Source: Aphodovivens sp036306585 (GTDB lineage Bacteria; Actinomycetota; Coriobacteriia; Coriobacteriales; Eggerthellaceae). From it: 64,000 bases of DNA. The stretch is from assembly GCA_036306585.1 (NCBI GenBank), contig JAXJZF010000007.1, forward strand, positions 248,001 to 312,000, in the 5' to 3' direction. This document shows positions 50,397 through 59,291 of the stretch, one piece after another (positions within the stretch are counted from its first letter, which is position 1; every line of letters starts with the position of its first letter). The notes beneath the pieces were generated by a model, which was not told where the DNA came from, did not search any database, and saw only the letters and a list, made by a program, of their open reading frames with translations. The position numbers and the translations under genes were made by a program.

Positions 50397-50426
50397 AAAA
50401 AGGCGCTGCCTGATACTGGCAGCGCC
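50397..50426 (-). terminator. riboswitch expression-platform terminator
   Basis: On the minus strand GGCGCTGCC-AGTATCA-GGCAGCGCC is followed by TTTTT. It lies between the TPP aptamer and thiM, so ligand binding should cause premature termination. Confidence 0.85.
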
Positions 50427-50444
50427 TCGCGTTTGCAAGCATGC

Positions 50445-50566
50445 TCCCTACACCAGTGTTAGCTGACAGGTTCGAAGGGTTGGGCGGTGCCCTCTCAACC
50501 GACGTTGCGCTCGTGCGATCGTGCTCCGATGACTGGCAAGCGTGCGACGCCGGTACCCCTGCATCC
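50445..50566 (-). promoter_or_regulatory. TPP riboswitch (THI element)
   Basis: Read on the minus strand the region has CAGGGGTACC, TTGAGAGGGCACC, ACCCTTCGAACCTGTCAGC and the 3' closing TGGTGTAGGGAGC, in the right order for a TPP aptamer. The canonical CUGAGA reads UUGAGA. The P3 arm is long (about 50 bases). It controls thiM-MTH1187-thiE through the terminator downstream. Confidence 0.92.
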
Positions 50567-50702
50567 GTGGACATGATAGCGCATGCGCTGCGCCTCGTCC
50601 CGACGCGTCTATGTGTTTCCGCCGGGAGCTCGCGGTGGGCGGCGTGCGGAATGATATGATGGTCGAATCGAACCTACCGGCTTCCGGAAGACAGGTGACG
50701 CC

Positions 50703-52058
50703 ATGCTTCTGTGCGCGCAATATATCGTTCCCATCAACTCCGATCCGTTCCAACGCGGTGCCGTGCTGGTGCGCGACGGGGCCATTGCCGATATCGGCCC
50801 TGCCGGCATCCTGCGCAAGCGCTATGCCGACGAGGAAGTGAAGGATTTCGGCATGGCGGTGCTCATGCCAGGCATGGTGGACCTGCACACCCACACTGAG
50901 AACTCGGTGTTCCGAGGCATCGTCCATGATGTCCCCTATACCACGTGGGTGCGCGCGGTAGTGGAGAAAAGCGCACAACTCGAAGCGGGGGAATGGCGCG
51001 ATTCCGCCATGCTCGGCTGCTTAGAGGCCATATCGAGCGGCATTACCTGCATCGCGGACATCACGCCGACCGGCGCTGCCGGCTACGCCGCGCATATGAC
51101 CGGAATGCGCAGCATCATCTACCGCGAGGTGGGCGCCATGGATCAGCGGCGCATCGATTACGCCATGCGCGTCGCTGCGAACGATATCGCCCATTGGCAA
51201 GAGGAGGCTGATCCGGCGCGCATGACCATCGGTATCGCCCCGGCGGCAATCTACACCTGCCACCCCGGCGTGTTCGCCCGTGTGAGCGAGTTCGCTCGAA
51301 AGGAAAAGATTCCCGTGGCGATGCATCTTGCCGGCAGCCGTGAGGAATACCAGTTCGTCAAACGCGGTTCGTCGCCGTTCGCAGTGCACACCATGGGCAC
51401 CAAACGCGGTTACGTAGAGATCCCGCCTTGGCTGCCCACGGGTGTTTCCCCGGTGAACTATGCGCTGAATTGGGGTGCGTTCGAGTCCGACAACGTGCTG
51501 GCCATTCATTGCATCCACATCGACGACAACGACGTGAAGAAGCTCAAGGAATACGACGTGGCAGTGGCGAGTTGTCCGCGTTGCAGCGCTCAGCTGGGCA
51601 TGGGCTTGCCGCCTATCAACGAGTTCCTGCGCGCCCGTTTGCGCTTTGGCCTGGGCACCGACTCTCCCGCGGCGACCGACTCCATCGACCTGTTCGACGA
51701 GATGCGTCTTGGCATGCTCCTGCAACGCGCTGTGAGTTCGGAGACCTTCCTGGACTCCACCACCATGCTGGAGGCGGCGACCATCGGCGGCGCCCGTGCG
51801 CTGAAGATGGACCATCTCATCGGTTCGCTGGAGATCGGCAAGCGCGCCGATATCATCGCCGTCGACCTTTCGGGATCGCATCAGACGCCCACGTCCGATC
51901 CGGTTTCGGCAGTAGTGAACACCTCAAACGGCTCTGACGTGCTCATGACCATGGTCGAGGGCGAGGTCCTGTACGAGAAGAACCATTGGCATGTGAACGC
52001 CGATGTAGCCAAGACCATAGCGCGTGTCATCGAGATTCGCGGGAAGCTGAGGGGATAG
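50703..52058 (+). CDS. amidohydrolase / nucleoside-type deaminase (TRZ/ATZ family)
   Basis: The 451-residue metal-dependent hydrolase has VLMPGMVDLHTHTENSVFRG (HxH), the third His in VAMHLAGSREE, the fourth in LAIHCIHIDD and the catalytic Asp in GLGTDSPAATDS. It deaminates an adenine-, guanine- or triazine-like base. Aminofutalosine, S-adenosylhomocysteine or 8-oxoguanine are the family options, and the sequence does not choose between them. AGGTGA precedes the ATG, and TGATATGAT (50652-50660) is an extended -10. A small membrane gene and tatBC follow. Confidence 0.88.
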   Translation: MLLCAQYIVPINSDPFQRGAVLVRDGAIADIGPAGILRKRYADEEVKDFGMAVLMPGMVDLHTHTENSVFRGIVHDVPYTTWVRAVVEKSAQLEAGEWRDSAMLGCLEAISSGITCIADITPTGAAGYAAHMTGMRSIIYREVGAMDQRRIDYAMRVAANDIAHWQEEADPARMTIGIAPAAIYTCHPGVFARVSEFARKEKIPVAMHLAGSREEYQFVKRGSSPFAVHTMGTKRGYVEIPPWLPTGVSPVNYALNWGAFESDNVLAIHCIHIDDNDVKKLKEYDVAVASCPRCSAQLGMGLPPINEFLRARLRFGLGTDSPAATDSIDLFDEMRLGMLLQRAVSSETFLDSTTMLEAATIGGARALKMDHLIGSLEIGKRADIIAVDLSGSHQTPTSDPVSAVVNTSNGSDVLMTMVEGEVLYEKNHWHVNADVAKTIARVIEIRGKLRG

Positions 52059-52061
52059 TCC

Positions 52062-52274
52062 ATGTCCCAGAAGTCGGGGGCCAAGCAGCAGAAGTTGACG
52101 GCCAAGCAGAAAGAGGCTCGCATCAAGGCTGCACGCGAACGCGAGCAGCGGGCGAAGGCGAAGAAGGAGCGCGCTGACCGCATCAAGCGCATCGTGACCG
52201 TTGTCGTGTGCGTCATTTTGGTCCTGGCGCTGTTCATCCCCACGATGGCGCTCACTGTTTTAAGCGGAAATTAA
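52062..52274 (+). CDS. small Lys/Arg-rich single-pass membrane protein
   Basis: The 70-residue product has a strongly basic, helical N-terminal half (KQQKLTAKQKEARIKAAREREQ) and one C-terminal membrane helix (IVTVVVCVILVLALFIPTMAL). It starts three bases after the amidohydrolase stop, so it is co-transcribed. Function is unknown. A protein of similar build is encoded at 62460-62687. Confidence 0.75.
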   Translation: MSQKSGAKQQKLTAKQKEARIKAAREREQRAKAKKERADRIKRIVTVVVCVILVLALFIPTMALTVLSGN

Positions 52275-52455
52275 GTAGTTTCCCCGCACCTATTCAGCAT
52301 CGTGCGAAACGGTGCAGCTTACGGGAATTTGATACGCAGATCGCGGGCCATCGGTTTTAAGGTGGCCCGTTGTGCTAGTATGACCCAACGTGTGCGCCCG
52401 GGCGAATGCGCGAGGCGCGCAATCGAGATATCGGTTTCTGGCAAAGGGGCTTTCT

Positions 52456-52938
52456 TTGTTCGGCATAGGCGGATTCGAGTTTTTTCTGATCCTGGTCTTC
52501 GGCTTTCTGATCGTCGGTCCCGATCGTCTTCCGGCCATGGCCAAGACGCTGGGCGAGGCGATCAACAAGTTTCGCGGTGCTCAGGAGGAAATGAGCAAGG
52601 TCATTAAGACCGAAGTATACGATCCCAATTCGAAGGATCCGTTCAAGGACCCGCTCACCATGCTGGAGAATGTCGGGTCATCGAAGGGGATGTCGGGCGG
52701 CTCCACGAAAACGCAGGCGAAGCCCGCCGCGAAAACCACTGCTTCGGGCGAGCGCCGCGAGAGCTTTTCGGAGCGAAAGGCTCGCTACGAGAAGGAGCGC
52801 GCTGCCAAGAAGGCGGAGGACGCTAAGCGCGACATCGAGCAGCAGCGTGCCGCCGCAAATGGCCAGCCTGCTAAGGCGGCGCCAAGTGCGGGCGCGGAAT
52901 CCGATGCTGAACCCGTTGCCGGCGAGAAAGGGGAATAG
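52456..52938 (+). CDS. tatB: TatB-type twin-arginine translocase subunit
   Basis: TTG 52456 with AAAGGGG six bases upstream gives 160 residues beginning FGIGGFEFFLILVFGFLIVGPDRLP, the TatB signature. An amphipathic helix (AMAKTLGEAINKFRGAQEEM) and a long charged Ala/Lys/Glu tail follow. It recognises twin-arginine signal peptides together with TatC, whose gene starts three bases later. A longer in-frame ATG at 52390 would put a charged leader before the membrane helix and is unlikely. Confidence 0.88.
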   Translation: MFGIGGFEFFLILVFGFLIVGPDRLPAMAKTLGEAINKFRGAQEEMSKVIKTEVYDPNSKDPFKDPLTMLENVGSSKGMSGGSTKTQAKPAAKTTASGERRESFSERKARYEKERAAKKAEDAKRDIEQQRAAANGQPAKAAPSAGAESDAEPVAGEKGE

Positions 52939-52941
52939 ATC

Positions 52942-53718
52942 ATGCCTATCGGTCCGGCGCGAATGCCCCTTTTCGACCATTTGGGCGAGCTGCGCATGCG
53001 CCTGGTGCGCATCGTCGTGTGCTTGTTCATCGGCGTGGTGATTTTCTATTTCGCCGCTCCCACCCTTATCCAGTTCCTGCTGCTGCCTATCAGCGAGTAT
53101 CTGCCGCAGGATCCCGAAGGCCAGGCGATGCTGTACGCACTCGATCCGTTCGAGGCGTTTGCCACCAGCTTCAAGGTGGCGCTATGGGCGTCGTTGGTTA
53201 CCTGCTCGCCAGTCGTCTTGTGGCAGATTCTGGCGTTTTTCCTGCCCGCGCTTAAACCGAGCGAGCGGAAATGGTTCGTCCCTGCCTTCGCTGCGGCGGT
53301 CATCCTATTCATCGTCGGCACCATCTTCTGCTACTTGGTCATCCTTGATCCGGCGTTCCAATTCCTCACCGGGCAGGTGCAGGGTTGGGCGGCGAGCATG
53401 CCCCGTGCGAGCACCTATGTCGATACCATCGTGAAGTTCGAGATCGGCTTCGGCTTCGCCTTCGAGCTGCCGCTGGTGGTGTTCTTCCTGGCTATCTTCG
53501 ACATCGTGCCGTACAAGAAGCTGCGTGCAAGTTGGCGCATGGTGTATGTGGCGCTTATGATCATATCGGCCATGATCACGCCTGACGCCTCGCCGGTCAC
53601 CATGTTGCTGCTGTTCGCTGCCATGGTCGTGCTGTATGAGGCAAGCTTGTTCGTCGCGCGCATCGTGCTGGCGCGCAGGATTAAGCGAGAGAAAGCCGAG
53701 GAAGCCGAAGAAGACTAG
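52942..53718 (+). CDS. tatC: TatC twin-arginine translocase core
   Basis: The 258-residue six-helix protein has PLFDHLGELRMRLVR at the N-terminus, EAFATSFKVALWASLVTCSPVVLWQILAFFLPAL and FGFAFELPLVVFFLAIFDIV. It forms the signal-peptide receptor with TatB and exports folded proteins such as molybdoenzymes, which this group of bacteria uses heavily. It follows tatB after three bases and is followed by a terminator. Confidence 0.95.
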   Translation: MPIGPARMPLFDHLGELRMRLVRIVVCLFIGVVIFYFAAPTLIQFLLLPISEYLPQDPEGQAMLYALDPFEAFATSFKVALWASLVTCSPVVLWQILAFFLPALKPSERKWFVPAFAAAVILFIVGTIFCYLVILDPAFQFLTGQVQGWAASMPRASTYVDTIVKFEIGFGFAFELPLVVFFLAIFDIVPYKKLRASWRMVYVALMIISAMITPDASPVTMLLLFAAMVVLYEASLFVARIVLARRIKREKAEEAEED

Positions 53719-53772
53719 CCCTGCACCCGCAACGCTGGCGCCGGGCGACCCCGGCTGCCCGCCTGATCTCTT

Positions 53773-53812
53773 CCGCCGGCTTGCCGTTTGCGTGCGAGCC
53801 GGCGGTTTTCGT
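53773..53812 (+). terminator. intrinsic terminator after tatC
   Basis: CCGCCGGCT (53773-53781) pairs with AGCCGGCGG (53797-53805), then TTTTCGTTT. Confidence 0.8.
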
Positions 53813-53845
53813 TTCCCCGACCACCTTAGAGCGAGCGTAACCATC

Positions 53846-54946
53846 ATGAGCGAAGCAAACCGAAGCAACGGGGTGGCAAACCGCCCCTCCAACCTGCCGG
53901 CAGCTGGGCCCGTCGACGCGACGGCTGCCGTGCCCGCCAGCCCGTCGGCCCACGATGGCGCGGAAGCGTCGGTGGTCGTCGGCGGCGATCTGCCCACCTC
54001 CGCTATTCCCGCGCACGCCGACCGTACCGGGTTCTTGCAGGGGCTTGGCTGCTACCTGCTGTGGGGCGTCATGTCGCTGTACTGGAACCTGCTTTCCGCC
54101 ATCCCCGCTCTGCAGGTGCTCAGCTGGCGCATGGCGTGGTCCGCCGTGTTCGTCATCGTTTTGTGCGTGGCGGTCAAGCGCACGCGCTTCCTGCACTTGC
54201 TGCGCGACCCTCGCGCCGTGCGTACGTTCGTGACGTCGGGTCTCATCATCACGGTGAACTGGGGCGTGTACGTATATGCCGCGAGCACCGGCCATGTGCT
54301 GGAGACCAGCGTGGGCTACTATCTGTGTCCGCTGTGCGCCATCGCGTTGGGCATGGCGGTGTTTCGCGAGCGCCTTACGCGCATGCAGTGGGTTGCCACT
54401 GCCCTGGCGGCGGCGGGCGTTGCGTTCTTCATCGTGGTTCATGGCGGCGAATATTGGATCATTCTGGCGCTGGCCATCAGCTTCAGCGTGTACGGCGCGG
54501 TGAAGAAGAAAGGCGGCTATCCGGCGCTGCAGGGCATGGCCTTCGAATCGCTCATCACCGGCGTTCTGGGCGTCGTGCTGCTGGCCGCGGGCGCCATGGC
54601 CCCGTGGATATGGCAGCTTACCCCGGCGGTGCCCAACGCCATCGCGGTATATGACCCCGCGATGCTGGCGATGCTCCTTGTGGGGAGCGGCGTGCTCACC
54701 GCCGTCCCGCTGCTGCTGTATTCGGCTGCGGCGAACCGCATCAGCATGACGATGATCGGCTTTCTGGAATATGTGAGCCCCACCATGTCGCTCATCTTGG
54801 CGGTGGGCTTCTTCGGCGAGGAGTTCACCGTCGCCCATGGCGTGTGCCTGGGGCTCATCTGGCTGGGAATCGCTGGCATCGCCGTGGAAGCCGCCCTGCG
54901 CTCCCGCCGGGCTGGTATTATGGAGGGCACGGCGAAAACGCCCTGA
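53846..54946 (+). CDS. rarD: RarD-type EamA transporter
   Basis: This is a 366-residue protein. A 55-residue polar Ala/Ser-rich cytoplasmic leader precedes ten membrane helices with RarD features: GLGCYLLWGVMSLYWNLLSAIPALQVLSWRMAWS, NWGVYVYAASTGHVLETSVGYYLCPL and LEYVSPTMSLILAVGFFGEEF. It is a probable metabolite or drug exporter. The ribosome site is weak (GAGCGAG). The long leader is unusual for the family, and a later start near the first helix cannot be excluded. pyrE follows after 25 bases. Confidence 0.88.
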   Translation: MSEANRSNGVANRPSNLPAAGPVDATAAVPASPSAHDGAEASVVVGGDLPTSAIPAHADRTGFLQGLGCYLLWGVMSLYWNLLSAIPALQVLSWRMAWSAVFVIVLCVAVKRTRFLHLLRDPRAVRTFVTSGLIITVNWGVYVYAASTGHVLETSVGYYLCPLCAIALGMAVFRERLTRMQWVATALAAAGVAFFIVVHGGEYWIILALAISFSVYGAVKKKGGYPALQGMAFESLITGVLGVVLLAAGAMAPWIWQLTPAVPNAIAVYDPAMLAMLLVGSGVLTAVPLLLYSAAANRISMTMIGFLEYVSPTMSLILAVGFFGEEFTVAHGVCLGLIWLGIAGIAVEAALRSRRAGIMEGTAKTP

Positions 54947-54971
54947 TTCCGCAAACGTTGGAGGGAGCCCC

Positions 54972-55655
54972 ATGGAGCAGTACAAGCAGGAATTCATCGA
55001 GTTCATGGTGGAAAGCGACGTGCTGAAGTTCGGCGAATTCACGTTGAAGAGCGGTCGCAAGTCCCCGTTCTTCATGAACGCAGGCGCCTATGTGACCGGC
55101 GAGCAGCTCAAGCGACTGGGCGAGTACTATGCCCGCGCCATCCATGACAACTTCGGGCTCGACTTCGACGTGGTGTTCGGCCCCGCCTACAAGGGCATCC
55201 CGCTGGCCGTGGTCACCGCCATTGCATTGCACGAGCTGTACGGCAAGGAAGTGCGCTACTGCTCCAACCGCAAGGAGGCCAAGGACCATGGGGCCGATGC
55301 CGGCAACCTGCTGGGCTCCGAGCTGCACGACGGCGATCGCGTGGTGATGGTGGAGGACGTGACCACCTCCGGCAAGTCCATCGACGAAACCTACCCCATC
55401 CTTATGGGCGCGGCGAAGGTTGACGTGAAGGGCCTTATCGTTTCGCTCAACCGCATGGAAGTGGGCAAGGGCGGCGTGAAGACGGCCCAGAAGGAAGTGC
55501 AGGAGAAATACGGCTTCCCCGTGGCGTCCATCGTGAGCATGGCCGAGGTCACCGAGTACCTGTACAACCGCGAGGTGGGCGGCCGCGTGGTCATCGACGA
55601 CACGTTGAAGGCCGCGCTCGACGCCTATTACCAACAGTACGGCGCGAAAGAGTAG
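54972..55655 (+). CDS. pyrE: orotate phosphoribosyltransferase
   Basis: The 227-residue enzyme contains FGEFTLKSGRKSPFFMNAG, VVFGPAYKGIPLAVVTAIAL, YCSNRKEAKDHG and the PRPP motif VVMVEDVTTSGKS. It makes orotidine monophosphate in pyrimidine synthesis. GGAGGGAG precedes ATG 54972. It may be co-transcribed with rarD. Confidence 0.96.
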   Translation: MEQYKQEFIEFMVESDVLKFGEFTLKSGRKSPFFMNAGAYVTGEQLKRLGEYYARAIHDNFGLDFDVVFGPAYKGIPLAVVTAIALHELYGKEVRYCSNRKEAKDHGADAGNLLGSELHDGDRVVMVEDVTTSGKSIDETYPILMGAAKVDVKGLIVSLNRMEVGKGGVKTAQKEVQEKYGFPVASIVSMAEVTEYLYNREVGGRVVIDDTLKAALDAYYQQYGAKE

Positions 55656-55733
55656 CGCGGCGGCACAAGCGAATCGGCCGGGTGTCCGTTTTCAAATCTC
55701 AGTGTGAACGGCTCACATTTTCTGCAACTTCAC

Positions 55734-55762
55734 TTGCGCATGACGGTGAGGGTGCTATAGTT
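55734..55762 (+). promoter_or_regulatory. htpG promoter
   Basis: TTGCGC (55734-55739), 17 bp, TATAGT (55757-55762). The CIRCE dyad begins 12 bp after the -10 and so covers the start of transcription. Confidence 0.75.
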
Positions 55763-55774
55763 ACCTCTGGTAAT

Positions 55775-55801
55775 TAGCACTCGCGAAGCCTGACTGCTAA
55801 C
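55775..55801. promoter_or_regulatory. CIRCE element (HrcA operator)
   Basis: TTAGCACTC-N9-GACTGCTAA matches the CIRCE consensus TTAGCACTC-N9-GAGTGCTAA at 17 of 18 positions with the exact spacer. It sits between the -10 and the htpG ribosome site. Confidence 0.85.
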
Positions 55802-55881
55802 GGCGTCGATCCTGACGCGTCGCCGGAGGCAGCCAGGGCGCGGGAAGCACTCGAAGGTGCGCAAGAAAGGAAGCGTTGCAT

Positions 55882-57810
55882 ATGCGCAAGTTCAAGACCG
55901 AGAGCAAAAAGCTGCTCGACCTGATGATCAACTCCATCTACACCAATCGCGAGATCTTCCTTCGCGAGCTCATCTCCAACGCATCGGACGCCGTGGACAA
56001 GCTGTACTTCAAGAGCCTGACTGACAGCTCCGTCCAGCTTTCCAAGGATGAGCTGGGCATCATGGTGTCCTTCGATAAGGATGCCCGCACGATCACCGTC
56101 TCCGATAGCGGCATCGGCATGGATAAAGACGAGCTCGACCGCAACCTGGGCACCATCGCCCATTCCGACTCCATGGCCTTCAAGCAGGAGAACGCCGAGC
56201 AGCAGGGCGAGGACGTGGACATCATCGGCCAGTTCGGCGTGGGCTTCTACTCCGCCTTCATGGTTGCCAAGAAGGTGCGCGTGGTGTCGAAGGCCTACGG
56301 TTCCGACGAGGCGTGGGCATGGGAGAGCGACGGCGTCGAGGGCTACACCATCGAAGAGGCCCAGCGCGACGGCCATGGCACTGACGTCATCCTCACGTTG
56401 AAGGACAACACCGACGAGGACGACTATGACACCTTCCTGTCCGAGTACGGCCTGAGGGATCTCATCAAGCGCTACAGCAACTACGTGCGCTATCCCATCA
56501 AGATGGAAGTGACGAAGTCGCGCCAGAAGCCCAAACCCGAGGATGCCGGCGACGACTACAAGCCCGAATATGAGGATTACACCGAAGTCGACACCATCAA
56601 CTCGATGATCCCCATTTGGAAGCGCCGCAAGTCCGATGTTTCACAAGAGGAGTACAACGAATTCTACAAGTCCGACTTCCACGATTACACCGACCCTGCG
56701 CGCACCATCAGCATCCACGCTGAGGGCGCCCTGTCCTACGACGCGCTGCTGTTCATTCCCAGCCGCCAGCCCTACGACCTGTACGCCCGCGACTACAAGA
56801 AGGGCCTGGCGCTGTACAGCTCCAACGTGCTGATCATGGAGAAGTGCGAAGAGCTGCTGCCCGACTACTACAACTTCGTGCGCGGCGTTGTGGACAGCCA
56901 GGACCTCACGCTGAACATCTCGCGCGAGACGCTGCAGCATAACAGCCAGCTGCGTGCCATCGCCAAGCGCGTCGAGAAGAAGATCACGTCCGACCTCGAG
57001 AACATGCGCGACAGCGACCGCGAGGGCTACGAGCAGTTCTTCGAGAACTTCGGCCGCGTCCTGAAGTACGGCATCTACTCCAGCTACGGCATGAACAAAG
57101 ACCAGCTGGCGCCGCTGCTGCTGTTCTACTCCGCCAAGGAGCAGAAGATGGTAACGCTCGACGAGTACATCAAGGCCATGCCCGAAGGCCAGGAGCCCAT
57201 CTACTACGCTGCGGGCGATTCCATCGATCGCCTGGCCAAGATGCCCATCGTGAAGACGGTGCTGTCGAAGGGATACGATGTGCTGCTGTGCACGCAGGAT
57301 GTCGACGAGTTCTGCTTCATGGCGATGCACGATTACGGCGCCGACGACAAGGGCGAGGGAGCCAAGGAGCTGAAGAACGTCGCTGGCGGTGATATCGACC
57401 TTGCCACCGAGGACGAGAAGAAGGAAGCCGAAGAGGTTGCCAAGGAGAACGAGGACCTGTTTACCGCGATGAAGGACGCGCTGGGCGGATCGGTCACCAA
57501 GGTTGCCGTGAGCTCCCGCCTCACCGATACCCCGGCCTGCATCACTTCCGAGGGTCCGGTGTCGCTGGAGATGGAGAAGATCATGTCGCGCAACCCCGAG
57601 GGCGGCGACGAAGTGAAGTCGCAGCGCGTACTCGAGGTCAACGCGAAGAGCCCGGTGTTCGAGGTGCTGAAGAAGGCCAAGGCCGACGGTGATGACGAGA
57701 AGCTGCGCCTGTACACCAACCTGCTGTACGACCAGGCGCTCATTGTCGAGGGCATCCAGCTGGACGACCCGGTTGCCTTCGCCCAGAACATCGCCAAACT
57801 CATGGCCTAG
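55882..57810 (+). CDS. htpG: chaperone HtpG (Hsp90)
   Basis: The 642-residue Hsp90 has the N-terminal ATPase motifs RELISNASDAVDKL, ITVSDSGIGM and IIGQFGVGFYSAFM, a middle domain with NISRETLQ, and a C-terminal dimerisation domain. It folds client proteins under stress. AAAGGAAG lies before ATG 55882. The upstream CIRCE element implies repression by HrcA, coupling htpG to the GroE/DnaK regulon. Confidence 0.97.
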   Translation: MRKFKTESKKLLDLMINSIYTNREIFLRELISNASDAVDKLYFKSLTDSSVQLSKDELGIMVSFDKDARTITVSDSGIGMDKDELDRNLGTIAHSDSMAFKQENAEQQGEDVDIIGQFGVGFYSAFMVAKKVRVVSKAYGSDEAWAWESDGVEGYTIEEAQRDGHGTDVILTLKDNTDEDDYDTFLSEYGLRDLIKRYSNYVRYPIKMEVTKSRQKPKPEDAGDDYKPEYEDYTEVDTINSMIPIWKRRKSDVSQEEYNEFYKSDFHDYTDPARTISIHAEGALSYDALLFIPSRQPYDLYARDYKKGLALYSSNVLIMEKCEELLPDYYNFVRGVVDSQDLTLNISRETLQHNSQLRAIAKRVEKKITSDLENMRDSDREGYEQFFENFGRVLKYGIYSSYGMNKDQLAPLLLFYSAKEQKMVTLDEYIKAMPEGQEPIYYAAGDSIDRLAKMPIVKTVLSKGYDVLLCTQDVDEFCFMAMHDYGADDKGEGAKELKNVAGGDIDLATEDEKKEAEEVAKENEDLFTAMKDALGGSVTKVAVSSRLTDTPACITSEGPVSLEMEKIMSRNPEGGDEVKSQRVLEVNAKSPVFEVLKKAKADGDDEKLRLYTNLLYDQALIVEGIQLDDPVAFAQNIAKLMA

Positions 57811-57871
57811 CGAGGTTCACGCCCTTTCGACGCACGACGCGGCGATAGGTTGCGCGTGCGCCATGACGACG

Positions 57872-57914
57872 AAGCCCGTTCCTCTGAAGTATACTTTGGC
57901 GGAACGGGCTTTTT
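57872..57914 (+). terminator. intrinsic terminator after htpG
   Basis: AAGCCCGTTCC (57872-57882) pairs with GGAACGGGCTT (57901-57911), followed by TTT. Confidence 0.85.
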
Positions 57915-57970
57915 GAGTGGGCGCTTGCTTGCCTTGCCCGCCAATTGAGGATCGATCGGAAAGGATGCGC

Positions 57971-58612
57971 ATGAAAGCCTATACAACTATAGAGGGCTAT
58001 GCGCAGGCAGAGATCGAGGAGAAGAAAAGCCGCTTCATCGCGAGCGTTGCCCATGTGGAAACCGAGGAGGAGGCGCTGGCGTTTCTGGAAGAGATCCGCG
58101 CCTCCAACCGCATGGCGCGTCACAACGTGTACGCCTACGTGCTGCGCTCTGCTGACGGACAGGGCACCGGCGGCGAGCGCGTGCGCTACTCCGATGACGG
58201 CGAGCCGCAGAAGACCGCCGGCGTGCCCACGCTCGAGGTGATCCGCCATGAAGGGCTCACCGACATCGCCGTGGTGGTCACGCGCTATTTCGGCGGGGTG
58301 CTGCTGGGCACGGGCGGGCTGGTGCGCGCTTATACGCAGGCGACGCAGGCGGGCCTGGCGGCGGCGAACAAGGTGACGGTGTCGCGCTGCGTCGACCTCG
58401 CCATCGACATGTCCTATTCATCGTATGAGCAGGTGAAACGTTTGGCGATCGAGTGCGGGGCGAAGGTGGTGGACGAGCAGTTCACCGACAAGGTGGTGCT
58501 TACGGCGCGCCTGCTCGACGGCACCCAGGACACGTTTTCGGGGAGGCTCACCGAGCTGATGCACGGTCGCGAGCAGGTGAGCGCGACCGAGCCGTTCGAC
58601 GCCATATTTTAG
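57971..58612 (+). CDS. YigZ/IMPACT-family protein
   Basis: The 213-residue protein has the UPF0029 N-terminal domain with KKSRFIASVAHVETEEEALAF, RYSDDGEPQKTAGVPTLEVI and VVVTRYFGGVLLGTGGLVRAY, then the DUF1949 C-terminal domain. The family contacts ribosomes or regulates translation stress, but its biochemical role in bacteria is unsettled. I chose ATG 57971, with AAAGG six bases upstream. Confidence 0.92.
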   Translation: MKAYTTIEGYAQAEIEEKKSRFIASVAHVETEEEALAFLEEIRASNRMARHNVYAYVLRSADGQGTGGERVRYSDDGEPQKTAGVPTLEVIRHEGLTDIAVVVTRYFGGVLLGTGGLVRAYTQATQAGLAAANKVTVSRCVDLAIDMSYSSYEQVKRLAIECGAKVVDEQFTDKVVLTARLLDGTQDTFSGRLTELMHGREQVSATEPFDAIF

Positions 58613-58714
58613 CCGGCGGCCCCGTGCGAAACCTTTATACTGAAACCAAGACATGCAGCTGATGCATGCAGTATCGGCCACGCCTCCGCTGGGGGCACAA
58701 GGAAGGAGATTGCT

Positions 58715-59143
58715 ATGGCTATCGAGAAGATCCTGGTAGCAGTTGACGGTTCCGAAGGCTCCGATCGCGCCCTCGCCATGGCGCAGTCCGTCGCCGCGCC
58801 CAGCCCTGACACTCACATCGACCTGGTGTACGTGGTGCCCATCCCGCTGCTCGATGACAACCAGGCGGCCAATTTCAAGAGCATCCTGGACATGATGGTC
58901 GCCGACGGCCGCGAGCTTCTGACCGAGGCGCGGGACAAGGTTCCCGAGATCTCCGACCGCACCGACACCCTCATCGTCACTGGCACCAATCCCGCCACCG
59001 AGATTATCAAGCTGCTCGATAAGGGCGAATACGACTTGATGGTCATCGGCAGCCGCGGCTTGTCCGGCATCAAGGCTTACCTCGGCAGCGTCAGCCACAA
59101 GGTTCTGAACGGCTCCAAGGTTTCCGTCCTCATTGCGAAGTAG
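58715..59143 (+). CDS. UspA-family universal stress protein
   Basis: The 142-residue Usp domain has EKILVAVDGSEGSDRALAMA and the nucleotide signature GSRGLSGIKAYLGSVS. AAGGAG lies before the ATG. It is a single-gene unit, and a perfect 11-bp stem (GTTCCGCCGGT/ACCGGCGGAAC, 59150-59177) follows the stop without a U-run. It is distinct from the transporter-linked Usp at 31525. Confidence 0.94.
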   Translation: MAIEKILVAVDGSEGSDRALAMAQSVAAPSPDTHIDLVYVVPIPLLDDNQAANFKSILDMMVADGRELLTEARDKVPEISDRTDTLIVTGTNPATEIIKLLDKGEYDLMVIGSRGLSGIKAYLGSVSHKVLNGSKVSVLIAK

Positions 59144-59149
59144 GTTTGC

Positions 59150-59177
59150 GTTCCGCCGGTCTGCCGACCGGCGGAAC
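59150..59177. terminator. hairpin after uspA
   Basis: GTTCCGCCGGT-CTGCCG-ACCGGCGGAAC, an 11-bp perfect stem six bases past the stop. It lacks a U-run. Confidence 0.55.
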
Positions 59178-59190
59178 CAGCCTCCGCTGC

Positions 59191-59291
59191 GAAGGGCCCT
59201 GGCACCCGATCTTCATGCGATCCCGAAGACTCGCGTACCGCAGTACGCTTCGCCTTCGCGATCCCGCGAATCTCGGGCACCAGGGCCCTTC
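59191..59291. repeat. large imperfect palindrome with nested dyad
   Basis: GAAGGGCCCTGGCACCCGA (59191-59209) and TCGGGCACCAGGGCCCTTC (59273-59291) pair at 17 of 19 positions around 63 bases. The centre contains a nested GCGTAC-CGCA-GTACGC. It resembles an extragenic palindromic element. Confidence 0.6.

Noticed and set aside
53681..55075. 464-codon minus-strand open frame
   Set aside because: Antisense to rarD and the start of pyrE; His/Arg/Gln-rich as expected for a mirror frame.
55701..55717. GTGA-ACGGC-TCAC dyad upstream of the htpG promoter as a second operator
   Set aside because: Only four-base arms; too short to separate from chance.
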